Part shown: one piece after another, positions 27,682 through 36,029 of the stretch | How the letters are laid out: each line of letters opens with the position of its first letter | Numbering within the stretch: the stretch's first letter is position 1 | Assembly (NCBI GenBank): GCA_964387945.1 | Contig: CAYLYX010000002.1 | Location: 416,241-480,240 of the forward strand | DNA length: 64,000 bases | Direction: 5' to 3' | Source of the DNA: Parvicella sp964387945 | GTDB taxonomy: Bacteria > Bacteroidota > Bacteroidia > Flavobacteriales_D > Parvicellaceae | The notes under the pieces: generated by a model | Told to the model about the DNA's origin: nothing | Seen by the model: the letters and a program-made list of their open reading frames with translations, nothing else | Database searches by the model: none | Made by a program: the position numbers and the translations under genes

Positions 27682-29004
27682 ATGATCTTTAGAACAAACA
27701 AAAACTCAATTATACCCTATATATTCGGAGTGCTCCTCCTTTGCCTTGGAAGTGTTTCCTGTGAAGAAGAAAAAAGAACTTCAGAAGATATTCCTTCTGA
27801 AACAAAAGTTCCTCCACCACCGCCAGAACCTACGATGGCTTACAACATCATTATCGATAGTTTTACGGTAGACATTGATTCGGTGGAACAAAATCAGGGT
27901 TTGACACACATCCTGCCCAAATATGGTATTTCACTGACAGAGATTTATAACATGACAAATAAGTATGATTCTTTATTTGACGTGAAGAAAATCAAAACGG
28001 ATCAACCGTACATGATGCTCAGCAACATGCTCAATGATACCCTTAAAAAAGCGGAGTACTTTATCTACGAGATCAATAAAGTGGATTATTTGGTTTACCA
28101 CTTTGGAAGTGACTCCTTGCATGCTTACATCGAGTCGAAGCCCGTAGATACGGTGCTTTCTATGGCTGGAGGTGTTATTACTTCTAGTTTGTGGAATGCT
28201 TTTATAGATAATGATCTACCTCCTGCATTGTTAGTAGAATATGCAAAACTTTTCGCTTGGAGTGTGGATTTCTTTGGTGTACAAAAAGGCGATTTTTACA
28301 AAGTAATTTATGAGGGTAAATATGTAGAAAATGAACTCGTAGGCGTGGGCGATATTCATGCGGTATTATTTAACCATTATGATCACGACTATTATTTCTT
28401 CAGATATCAGGCGCACGACACCTTACAGCCGACTTTCTATACTGATTCGGGAGAAAGTATGCAAAGAGCTCTACTTAGTGCCCCGCTGCAATACACAAGA
28501 ATTTCCTCTAAGTTTTCTCATAGTAGATTCCATCCAGTTTTGAAGATTTATCGACCTCACCATGGTGTAGATTATGCAGCACCTACAGGGACAGAGGTAG
28601 TTGCTACTGGAAGCGGCACGATTATTTTTGCGGGCTATTCTGGTGGAGCTGGAAACATGGTCAAAATAAAGCACGATGTGGGTGATATCCTAACCAAGTA
28701 TCTTCACCTCTCTAAATTCGGACCTGGGATTAAAAAAGGAGTGCACGTGATGCAGGGTCAGAAAATTGGAGAAGTGGGAAGCACTGGAATATCCACGGGG
28801 CCTCATTTGGATTATCGTGTTTACATCAACGATGAAGCCGTAGATCCGTTGAGTATTGATATCCCAGCAGGTGAACCTTTGTCGGATAGTGCTTTAATAG
28901 AATATTTTAACTTTATAGAGCCGATCAAGTATAAATTAGACAGTATACCGGCAATAGTTGTTCAAAAACAAGAGATAGATGAAGATTCAACTCAAGTGGA
29001 GTAA
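27682..29004 (+). CDS. M23-family lipoprotein with altered zinc site
   Basis: A 440-residue lipoprotein (lipobox SVSC) with a proline-rich segment (VPPPPPEP), then a central helical and beta domain related to the N-terminal domain of MepM/NlpD-type proteins, then a LytM/M23 domain at about residues 300-395. HHGVDYAAP supplies the first His and Asp ligands. The usual HLHFE is HLDYR here, so the third zinc ligand is Asp instead of His. The family may be weakly active or act as an amidase activator (inference). ATG at 27682 is chosen because the signal peptide begins there. The 3' end overlaps the metzincin gene by 26 bases. Confidence 0.86.
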   Translation: MIFRTNKNSIIPYIFGVLLLCLGSVSCEEEKRTSEDIPSETKVPPPPPEPTMAYNIIIDSFTVDIDSVEQNQGLTHILPKYGISLTEIYNMTNKYDSLFDVKKIKTDQPYMMLSNMLNDTLKKAEYFIYEINKVDYLVYHFGSDSLHAYIESKPVDTVLSMAGGVITSSLWNAFIDNDLPPALLVEYAKLFAWSVDFFGVQKGDFYKVIYEGKYVENELVGVGDIHAVLFNHYDHDYYFFRYQAHDTLQPTFYTDSGESMQRALLSAPLQYTRISSKFSHSRFHPVLKIYRPHHGVDYAAPTGTEVVATGSGTIIFAGYSGGAGNMVKIKHDVGDILTKYLHLSKFGPGIKKGVHVMQGQKIGEVGSTGISTGPHLDYRVYINDEAVDPLSIDIPAGEPLSDSALIEYFNFIEPIKYKLDSIPAIVVQKQEIDEDSTQVE

Positions 29005-30355
29005 TTTGTTTTTTGCATTTAGCCTGCTCTTTCTATTAAAGAGTTTACAGGCACAAAATGGTATTGAAGATTACATTCCCCACGAGAATTCTTCTTATGT
29101 AACGCACCCGATCATCGAGATCAGGACGGTGATTCACATCGTAAAGCGATATGAAGATGATGCGCAAAACCTGAATGAGGATAGCTTAGCATTTTTAAAA
29201 CAACAGTTTGACTGGATCAATCAGTTTTATACAAATATGGGTAAACCCACTTTACCCACTGCCGATGGAAAAGAACATTGGGTGCCCGACTCTCGGATTC
29301 GGTTTGTCATTGACACGATTATTTATCATGTAGATGAAGAAGGGTGGGATCGAATTAAGACAGTAGAGGTGACTCAAACTCCCATGGAAGTTATCGATAC
29401 CAAACAAGATGAAAATGCCATTACGGTAAACGGTAGGTGGAAATCTCGGATGTTTCGGGCGGATGATAGTCTGAAAGTGTTGAGTAGCTCTGGAGAAACC
29501 ATTGTTTTGCACTACACGGACATTTCTGAAGCTGGAAATAAGACCACCTTCGTTGTAAAGGAAGATTTGGCGAAATTTGATCAACCTGTGTCAATCACCT
29601 ATTACAAGGAAGAGAACAGTAACTGTTCGCTAGATCTTTGGGAAAATTATACCAATGAGGATAAAACAGCGCTGCATGTTTTTTACACAGGAAGCAGTAA
29701 GTCTGGTATCGCATTCGGGTGTGGACCAACACCCTATTATCTCAACGTGAGTAATCTCGTGAAAGGTGGGGATTGGGCTGGAGCACAACTCACGGCTCAT
29801 GAGCTAGGACACACCATTGGACTTAGGCACACCAACTACCCACAGTTTGATGATTTGCCCAAAAAAGATAAGTTTGGTTTTATTGAATGTAATGATTCAG
29901 AGACCAGCAACAATATTATGGGGTATAACATTTGTAGAAATTACCTTTCGCCTAAGCAAATTGGACATGTGCACCAACTATATACTACGAGAGATGAGCG
30001 TATCCGCCTGACGAATGCCAATAAACTTATTGATTCCACCATTGTTCAAATTTGGGAAGAAACGCATTGGACCAAGCACATGGTAGTTAGACAGGATATC
30101 GTAGTTAGAAAAGGTCAAACATTGGTGATTTCGGCACCGCTTCATATGGCTGAAGGTGCAGGGATTTATGTCGAGGCTAAGGCAAAATTGGTGTTGAAGG
30201 GTAACGGTAAAATCTATAATTGCTTTGGTTCACCCTGGAAAGGAATTAAACTCTGCAAAAACTATTTGCTGAAAAAACGGATGCCCTGTAGTAAAAAGAA
30301 TTATGGTATCCTCGAAATTGAAGATGAGAACAAAGTGCAAAATGTAGCAGAGTAA
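28979..30355 (+). CDS. Secreted metzincin-type zinc metalloprotease
   Basis: A 458-residue exported protein: signal peptide at about residues 1-25 (ending LQAQ), a beta-rich N-terminal region with VIHIVKRYE and a zinc-protease domain. The motif HELGHTIGLRH gives the HExxHxxGxxH metzincin signature, with the Met-turn NNIMGYN about 48 residues later. The closest families are M43 pappalysin-like and other metzincins. The C terminus resembles extracytoplasmic beta-helix repeats (GAGIYVEAKAKLVLKG, FGSPWKGIKL); no T9SS sorting signal is seen. It overlaps the preceding M23 gene, which suggests a joint cell-wall or periplasmic function. Confidence 0.86.
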   Translation: MKIQLKWSNLFFAFSLLFLLKSLQAQNGIEDYIPHENSSYVTHPIIEIRTVIHIVKRYEDDAQNLNEDSLAFLKQQFDWINQFYTNMGKPTLPTADGKEHWVPDSRIRFVIDTIIYHVDEEGWDRIKTVEVTQTPMEVIDTKQDENAITVNGRWKSRMFRADDSLKVLSSSGETIVLHYTDISEAGNKTTFVVKEDLAKFDQPVSITYYKEENSNCSLDLWENYTNEDKTALHVFYTGSSKSGIAFGCGPTPYYLNVSNLVKGGDWAGAQLTAHELGHTIGLRHTNYPQFDDLPKKDKFGFIECNDSETSNNIMGYNICRNYLSPKQIGHVHQLYTTRDERIRLTNANKLIDSTIVQIWEETHWTKHMVVRQDIVVRKGQTLVISAPLHMAEGAGIYVEAKAKLVLKGNGKIYNCFGSPWKGIKLCKNYLLKKRMPCSKKNYGILEIEDENKVQNVAE

Positions 30356-30367
30356 ACACCTTAGCCA

Positions 30368-31312
30368 CTACTTGAGCTTAATCTTATCACCGATGTGCAG
30401 GATATCGGAGCTTTTTATACCATTCAGTTTGCAGAGCTTATCTACGGTCGTACCATATTTTAGGGCGATGTAGTACAAGGAATCTCCTGAGGTTACCACA
30501 TGAACGGTAGCGCTACTGTTACTACTTGAAGACGAACTTGATTTTGAACTCGACTTCTTGTAGGATTTACTATTATGCTTAAACATTTCCGAATAAATCA
30601 GCAGGTTATTCTTTCGTAAGGTTTTGGTTTCAAAGTCAATGATTTCTTCAGGATCAAGCGCATTTCCAAAGATGCGCACTTCAAAATGCAAGTGATCACC
30701 ATAAGATTTCCCCGTGTTCCCCCCTAATCCAATCACATCTCCAGCTCTTACTTCCTGATTGGGAACAACCAACAACTCCGAAAGGTGTGCGTAGTAGGTC
30801 TCCAAACCGTTGTAGTGACGAATAATAACAAGGTTACCGAAGCCGCCATCATTGAATTGAGCATAGCGAACAATACCGTTGAAAGCCGCTACGAGCGTAT
30901 CTCCGGTTTCCAGGTCTACGTCAATACCATAGTGAAAACGCTTTCCTCTGTACTTAAAAGTAGAGGTCACCATTCCGGGGTGAGGCATACAAAACTCATT
31001 GTTATCATCGTCAACGACACATACCCAAACAGTATCATCCATAGCGGAGAGGTCATTGTCATAGGTGTAGGGAATATCATTGTCCCAATCTTCTTGCCAT
31101 CCTAAATCCAGCGCAATGGAGTTGAGGTAGGCGTTCATGATTCCGTCAAAGTTGATCATTTTGATAAATTCCCAGCTCTTGTCAGAAAACAAGACAACAG
31201 AATCTTCGCCCACCATAACGGTGTCAATCACTTTTTTATAAGACTGACTGTAATTGGCATTGTAAAAGCCAAATCCAAGGGAAAGAAGAAAAATGAGTAT
31301 GGTCTTTTTCAT
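30368..31312 (-). CDS. M23 peptidase with C-terminal LysM
   Basis: A 314-residue exported protein: signal peptide (about residues 1-22), an M23 domain in the middle (HYGIDVDLE and HLHFEVR give an intact zinc site), then a serine-rich linker (SSSKSSSSSSSNSS) and one LysM domain at about 270-314 (SGDSLYYIALKYGTTVDKLC). LysM binds peptidoglycan, so this is probably an active wall hydrolase. On the minus strand TACCTTTG (31339-31332) is a perfect -7 element 20 bases from the start. Confidence 0.92.
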   Translation of the reverse strand: MKKTILIFLLSLGFGFYNANYSQSYKKVIDTVMVGEDSVVLFSDKSWEFIKMINFDGIMNAYLNSIALDLGWQEDWDNDIPYTYDNDLSAMDDTVWVCVVDDDNNEFCMPHPGMVTSTFKYRGKRFHYGIDVDLETGDTLVAAFNGIVRYAQFNDGGFGNLVIIRHYNGLETYYAHLSELLVVPNQEVRAGDVIGLGGNTGKSYGDHLHFEVRIFGNALDPEEIIDFETKTLRKNNLLIYSEMFKHNSKSYKKSSSKSSSSSSSNSSATVHVVTSGDSLYYIALKYGTTVDKLCKLNGIKSSDILHIGDKIKLK

Positions 31313-31331
31313 GGAATTCTTTGCTAGCGCG

Positions 31332-31339
31332 CAAAGGTA
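31332..31339 (-). promoter_or_regulatory. -7 box for the M23/LysM gene
   Basis: TACCTTTG on the minus strand, a perfect TAnnTTTG, 20 bases upstream of the ATG at 31312. No clear -33 TTG precedes it. Confidence 0.45.
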
Positions 31340-31351
31340 GCAAAATTAACC

Positions 31352-31993
31352 TTATTTGAAGGTAGGGATGATGGCGTAGAAACCAAACCCTACAGAGAAA
31401 TACTGATAATTACCCTCATTAAAACTATCGTTGGCAGGAGGAAAACTCTGCATGCAAAGATTGTCTGGAGTAAACTCTGCACCCATGAAAGTATAGCCTA
31501 GATTACCTCCAAAATATAGTAAGTCTGTCGCCTTCAAATAGAAACTAAGCTTAGGAGAGAGAATCATTGCGTCTTGCGTGTAAGCTCCCTCACATTTATT
31601 GGATGAGGTAAAAATCCGTCCAAAACCTCCATTAACTTCAATGTCTAGAAATGTCTTTTCTCCCATAATCGAACGATAACCCAGGTTCAAAAAAGGGCTT
31701 AGGATTTCCATTCTACCATTAATCACATCATTCGGGAAGTTGGCAGCTTCCAGATCCCAATAGCTGTATTTCAAACCAACTCCAGCAATGAGCCTAATCT
31801 TTTCGAAATGATAAGTATAATTCAAATCTACATCAGCTAAACCACCCATGATACTCTTAAAACTCGGGTTTGCTATACCTGTTGGCAATTTAAAATCAAG
31901 TTTGATTGCGCTAGGCGTAGGTGTGCCTTCTTCTTGTCCGAGCATTGCGCATGGACCCAAGAGGCAAATGATTATGAGGAATCTAATTATCAA
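31352..31993 (-). CDS. Outer-membrane beta-barrel-like protein
   Basis: A 213-residue exported protein with a signal peptide (about residues 1-19, ending MLGQE). Repeated amphipathic strands with aromatic ends (VDLNYTYHFEKIRLIAGVGLKYSYWD in pieces, FLNLGYRSI, LYFGGNLGYTFMG, YFSVGFGFY) indicate a barrel. The final residues (FYAIIPTFK) end hydrophobic as in barrel proteins. It overlaps the preceding gene by 11 bases. No specific family assigned. Confidence 0.75.
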   Translation of the reverse strand: MIIRFLIIICLLGPCAMLGQEEGTPTPSAIKLDFKLPTGIANPSFKSIMGGLADVDLNYTYHFEKIRLIAGVGLKYSYWDLEAANFPNDVINGRMEILSPFLNLGYRSIMGEKTFLDIEVNGGFGRIFTSSNKCEGAYTQDAMILSPKLSFYLKATDLLYFGGNLGYTFMGAEFTPDNLCMQSFPPANDSFNEGNYQYFSVGFGFYAIIPTFK

Positions 31994-32402
31994 TGATGAA
32001 CTTTTTACTCACTTTCTGCACTTCACTAACGTACTGATAGTAGTAGATATTGTTGGGATAAGGTGTAGAATCGAATAGAAGCGGATGAATTCCTGCGTTC
32101 AGAGTTCCTTTGTGTAATTGCTTAATGAGGTTGTCATTTTTGTCGAGAATGTTAAACTCAACTTGCGTAGGCTCCTCCAGTTCAAAACCAAATTGTACCG
32201 TTCCTTTAGCAAAAGGAGGCTTCAGCTCAAAAACATTGGCATATTTTACCGTTACTTTTTTCTTTCTTCCTCTACCGTAGGCAGCTACTAACTTTCGATA
32301 CGCAACATACAGTAAGTAAAGTGCTACTACGATGCTAACCCCAACAATTACATTGGCTAAAATTCTTCCCCAAGTGCCGCTAAACCATAACTCGCGTAAC
32401 AT
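31983..32402 (-). CDS. Single-pass membrane protein of unknown function
   Basis: A 139-residue protein with one transmembrane helix (about residues 15-36) followed by a lysine-rich stretch and an extracytoplasmic domain ending in a beta-rich segment (KGTLNAGIHPLLFDSTPYPNNIYYYQYVS) that resembles a fibronectin-like or T9SS-type sandwich. The ATG overlaps the upstream stop by one base (TAATG), supporting the start. It is the middle gene of a three-gene minus-strand unit with no recognised members. Confidence 0.7.
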   Translation of the reverse strand: MLRELWFSGTWGRILANVIVGVSIVVALYLLYVAYRKLVAAYGRGRKKKVTVKYANVFELKPPFAKGTVQFGFELEEPTQVEFNILDKNDNLIKQLHKGTLNAGIHPLLFDSTPYPNNIYYYQYVSEVQKVSKKFIIDN

Positions 32403-32989
32403 TATCTTCTCTTTTTTGCTTCCACAAATTTACAATATTTGAAGGACTTATCGATTTCTTTTTTCAAGGTAGGAAATGACGCCAGGTGCTCACCAACATG
32501 TTGTTCCGTGGAGACAGATTTCAATTCAGAAATAATTACTCCTGAGTCGATGTATTCAGACAGTTTTACATTGACCTCTGCAGCGGTATTCAAAAAAACA
32601 TCCTTCAACATAACGAATTTTTTGCCTTCTAGTACGGCCATTTGTCTTAGCAATTGCGCCACTACTTTGGGGTGGAACGATTGCATTAAACGGAGTTTGA
32701 GTTGACTCTGTTTTTGTTCGTAATCTCGAAAGAAAACAAGCAGTTCTGATACTACAGCTGTGGTAGGTTTTAGCGTCAGGTCAATTTCTTCTGTCTGCTC
32801 ATCTTCAAAGCCAAGAACGACCAAAGCATGAGCCATGTGTTCTAATTTCTCTGCCTTCTTCTCCATGACTTGTGGAACTAATGTTCCTTTCAGTAAATTG
32901 GTTTTTAACTCAAATACTTCTTGGGTTACAAATTCTTCTACTTGGTTTTCATCACCTCCTAAAACGGATATGGCTTCTTGGCTGGTCAT
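32402..32989 (-). CDS. Conserved hypothetical protein, 195 residues
   Basis: A soluble, highly charged, probably helical protein (KAEKLEHMAHALVVLGFEDEQTEE, LRLMQSFHPKVVAQLLRQMAVLEG in pieces). No signal peptide. It is first in the unit with the two membrane proteins that follow; its TAA overlaps the next ATG. An imperfect -7 box (CATCTTTG) lies just upstream on the minus strand. Function unknown. Confidence 0.68.
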   Translation of the reverse strand: MTSQEAISVLGGDENQVEEFVTQEVFELKTNLLKGTLVPQVMEKKAEKLEHMAHALVVLGFEDEQTEEIDLTLKPTTAVVSELLVFFRDYEQKQSQLKLRLMQSFHPKVVAQLLRQMAVLEGKKFVMLKDVFLNTAAEVNVKLSEYIDSGVIISELKSVSTEQHVGEHLASFPTLKKEIDKSFKYCKFVEAKKRR

Positions 32990-33052
32990 GGTGCAAAGAT
33001 GGCGAAATATAATGCAAATTCACTACCTTAGCTGAAATCAAATGACCGAAAA

Positions 33053-33970
33053 ATGAAGCACATTGGACTCGTATTGTTAACGTTAGGACTGGCTACCGTG
33101 ATAACCTCTTGTAAAAAAGGATGTACAGATCCTTCAGCGCTAAACTTTGATTCGAATGCAAAAAAGGACGATAATTCCTGTGAATATGCTGTACACGGAC
33201 CTCAACTGATCGTTAAGTTGAAGTTTGATTCCACACAAGCACGTTTGGATAATTTCGGACAACCAGAAAGTGTACCAGCAGGTAATTCTGCTCAATCCCC
33301 AGTTTTTCATGGAATGAGTACGCATTACATTGAGTTAGCACCAAGTATGTACACGCAATTAGGAGATGGTGAGATCATTTATAAAGGTGCAGAAACCTCA
33401 GAAGGGGGAAGTGTAGCGGTAGATTTTGATCAGGCGATTGTAAAAGGGAATGAAGAGGTGTTTGTCATGATCCCACTGAGTGAAATTGAACCTGGAACCT
33501 ATGAGTGGGTGCGCGCATCGTTGACGTATCAAAATTATGACATCGCGTATCGAGCAAGTGGGTTTGATTTAACGGGAAGGCTGGCTTCTTTTGTTGGGTT
33601 TAACACGTATATTTCATCTTATACCATCGACAATGAATCGGTTACCCTGAATGAGAATAAACTACAAGGTTATTGGGGTTTTGAAACAGTAGGTCAGGTT
33701 TCTCAAGGACAGGCGCCAGCAACAACAGTTCCTAATCCAATTTCAAGTACTTCTCCTGTTCCAGCTGGTTCTTGCGTTGTTACAGGTGACTTCGATGCAC
33801 CATTTACCATTACAGGAAATGAGACAGAAGACATTACATTAACCTTGTCACTTTCTACTAATAATAGTTTTGAGTGGAAAGACGATAACCTCAATGGAAT
33901 CTACGAACCCTTAGATGGAGACACCGTAGTGGACATGGGATTAAGAGGGTTAGAGCCAACTATTGAATAA
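33053..33970 (+). CDS. Lipoprotein with cysteine-rich calcium-like repeat and MbnP-like domain
   Basis: A 305-residue lipoprotein with lipobox ITSC (about Cys20). Right after it comes a short repeat CTDPSALNFDSNAKKDDNSC, common in marine Bacteroidota surface proteins and resembling a type 3 thrombospondin turn. The rest is a beta-rich domain. The segment HYIELAPSMYTQLGDGEIIYKGAETSEGG and the EPGTYEWVRASLTYQNYDI region suggest an MbnP-like fold, which is a tentative call. Its stop abuts the convergent methyltransferase stop with no base between. Confidence 0.75.
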   Translation: MKHIGLVLLTLGLATVITSCKKGCTDPSALNFDSNAKKDDNSCEYAVHGPQLIVKLKFDSTQARLDNFGQPESVPAGNSAQSPVFHGMSTHYIELAPSMYTQLGDGEIIYKGAETSEGGSVAVDFDQAIVKGNEEVFVMIPLSEIEPGTYEWVRASLTYQNYDIAYRASGFDLTGRLASFVGFNTYISSYTIDNESVTLNENKLQGYWGFETVGQVSQGQAPATTVPNPISSTSPVPAGSCVVTGDFDAPFTITGNETEDITLTLSLSTNNSFEWKDDNLNGIYEPLDGDTVVDMGLRGLEPTIE

Positions 33971-34708
33971 TCAAGCCTTTTTTCCGATCAGAATTAATCG
34001 GTCGGATGTGGTTTCATCAAATGAATCTAACTGGTAGTTCCCAAACGTTTGGGTGAGTTCTAAACCAGCTTGTTCGATTAGACTATTGAAGTCTGAAAGA
34101 TCAATGGTTTGTACTCGTTCTTCAAAATGGAAGTCTTTGTCTTTATCTTTAAAGTCAATGGTTTTAATGATTTGACCATTTTCATGTCTTCGCGTAATCT
34201 CAAAGGTTAAGTTGGACCTTCTCACCGTTTCTTTGGCAACAAGGTTCTTAACTACTTTATTCGCATTCATGAAGTCAATTACAAAGATACCATCCGGTTC
34301 AAGCATCCGCTCAATGGCGGTCATTACTTTCAGGTTTTCATCTAATGAATTGAAGTAACCGAAAGAAGTGAACAAGTTGAAGATGGCATCAAACTTTTCT
34401 CCAGGAATTACTTCCCGAATGTCAGACATGGCAAACCTGAGCCCATCTTTTTCCATTTTCTTGGCTGCTGCAATGGAATTGAAAGACAGGTCTACACCCA
34501 AAACATCAAACCCTAGACGATTCAAGAAATACGCATGACGCCCTTTGCCACAGGCAAAATCCAACACATTTGAGCCGGGGGGAAGTTGAAGGTAATTACA
34601 GAGGTTGTGAATGAATTGCTCCGCCTCCTCGTAATTGCGATGACTGTAGAGGGTGTGATAGTAAGAAGTATCAAACCATTCTTCGAACCAGGGTTTTTCA
34701 GTTTCCAT
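33971..34708 (-). CDS. SAM-dependent class I methyltransferase
   Basis: A 245-residue methyltransferase. Motif I is VLDFACGKGRHAYFL, followed by VLGVDLS at the end of strand 2 and FNLFTSFGYF near motif IV. The N terminus (WFEEWFDTSYYHTLYSHR) is typical of the family annotated as small-molecule methyltransferases of unknown substrate. The frame extends to 34783 but the ATG at 34708 matches the family start; TACATTTG (34720-34713, minus strand) is a perfect -7 box only 5 bases away, so the transcript may be nearly leaderless. Confidence 0.86.
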   Translation of the reverse strand: METEKPWFEEWFDTSYYHTLYSHRNYEEAEQFIHNLCNYLQLPPGSNVLDFACGKGRHAYFLNRLGFDVLGVDLSFNSIAAAKKMEKDGLRFAMSDIREVIPGEKFDAIFNLFTSFGYFNSLDENLKVMTAIERMLEPDGIFVIDFMNANKVVKNLVAKETVRRSNLTFEITRRHENGQIIKTIDFKDKDKDFHFEERVQTIDLSDFNSLIEQAGLELTQTFGNYQLDSFDETTSDRLILIGKKA

Positions 34709-34798
34709 TGGGCAAATGTAACAATGTTCTGCCAGAAGAGATGTAAAGAATAATTGAAGAAATGTCATGATAACGTTGAACAATTGCTCAGAGCGGTG

Positions 34799-34828
34799 TT
34801 GTTACATTAACTATAATTCATTTCTTTG
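34799..34828 (+). promoter_or_regulatory. Promoter for ychF
   Basis: TTG at 34799-34801, a 19-base spacer, and TTTCTTTG at 34821-34828, one mismatch from TAnnTTTG. The ychF ATG is at 34855, giving a leader of about 20 bases. Confidence 0.55.
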
Positions 34829-34854
34829 CAGTTCTTAATTCTTAAGTCAAACCT

Positions 34855-35952
34855 ATGGCGTTAAAATGTGGTATTGTAGGACTACCGAATGTTGGAAAGT
34901 CTACGTTATTTAATTGTTTGAGTAATGCAAAAGCGCAGAGTGCAAACTTTCCTTTTTGTACAATCGAACCTAATGTGGGAACCATTACTGTTCCAGACCC
35001 AAGACTGAGCAAGTTGGAAGAACTGGTCAATCCGGAAAGAGTAGTGCCTACGACCATTGAGATTGTTGATATTGCGGGTCTTGTAAAAGGAGCTTCAAAA
35101 GGCGAAGGATTAGGTAATCAGTTCCTTGGAAACATTAGAGAATGTGATGCCATTATTCACGTACTGAGATGTTTTGACGATGGAAACATTGTGCATGTGG
35201 ATGGGAGCGTAGATCCGATAAGAGACAAAGAAGTAATTGATACCGAATTACAGTTGAAAGATTTGGAAACCATCGAAAAATCGATTGGTGGAATCAGCAG
35301 AAAAGCGAAGTCTGGAGATAAAGAAGGAATGAAGCTTTTAGAAATCTATGAAGCATTAAAAAAACACCTAGAATCGGGTAAGAATGCTAGAATGCTAGAC
35401 CTTGAATCCGAAAAATGGGAAATGGTAGCAGATCTGCACTTACTTACAATAAAGCCCGTTCTTTATGTGTGTAATGTAGACGAAGCTTCTGTGAAGTCTG
35501 GAAATGCTTGGGTAGAGAAAGTAAAGGAGGAAGTGAAAGGCGAGAATGCTGAGGTTTTGGTGCTCGGAGCAGCAATTGAAGCTGATATTGCTGAACTCGA
35601 AACTTACGAAGAGCGAGAGATGTTTCTAGATGATCTTGGATTGGAAGAACCAGGGGTTTCTAAGTTGATTCGTACGGCATATAAGCTGCTTAACCTGCAG
35701 ACTTATTTTACAGCAGGGGTGAAGGAAGTAAGAGCCTGGACGATTGAAAAAGGCATGACTGCACCTCAGGCAGCAGGAGTGATTCACTCCGATTTTGAGA
35801 AAGGCTTTATTCGAGCAGAAGTTATGAAGTACGATGATTTTGTTTCGTTAGGTTCCGAATCAGCTTGTAAAGAGGCAGGGAAATTACATGTGGAAGGAAA
35901 GACGTATGTCCCTGCTGATGGTGATATCATGCACTTCAGGTTTAATGTTTAA
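34855..35952 (+). CDS. ychF: Ribosome-associated ATPase YchF (Obg-related)
   Basis: A 365-residue YchF. The P-loop GLPNVGKST is at residues 9-17, the switch region at VDIAGLVKGASKGEGLGN and the nucleotide-specificity motif reads NVDE. This is the YchF variant of NKxD that prefers ATP to GTP. The C-terminal TGS domain carries YFTAGVKEVRAWTIEKG and FEKGFIRAEV. YchF binds ribosomes and modulates stress responses. Its normal length and the strong promoter make it a confident call. Confidence 0.97.
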   Translation: MALKCGIVGLPNVGKSTLFNCLSNAKAQSANFPFCTIEPNVGTITVPDPRLSKLEELVNPERVVPTTIEIVDIAGLVKGASKGEGLGNQFLGNIRECDAIIHVLRCFDDGNIVHVDGSVDPIRDKEVIDTELQLKDLETIEKSIGGISRKAKSGDKEGMKLLEIYEALKKHLESGKNARMLDLESEKWEMVADLHLLTIKPVLYVCNVDEASVKSGNAWVEKVKEEVKGENAEVLVLGAAIEADIAELETYEEREMFLDDLGLEEPGVSKLIRTAYKLLNLQTYFTAGVKEVRAWTIEKGMTAPQAAGVIHSDFEKGFIRAEVMKYDDFVSLGSESACKEAGKLHVEGKTYVPADGDIMHFRFNV

Positions 35953-35975
35953 TTTAAGTGGTAAAGGGTATTAGT

Positions 35976-36029
35976 CCTGCCATTTACTAATAACTAATGA
36001 CTAGGAGCTAATAACTTAATAATGGCAGG
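35976..36029 (+). promoter_or_regulatory. Inverted repeat enclosing the hemW start codon
   Basis: CCTGCCATT (35976-35984) and its exact reverse complement AATGGCAGG (36021-36029) flank 36 bases. The second arm contains the hemW ATG at 36022-36024, so an RNA hairpin would hide the start codon. The loop has two near copies of CTAATAACTAAT (35987 and 36008, 21 bases apart) and the only Shine-Dalgarno-like GGAG (36004-36007). Confidence 0.45.
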
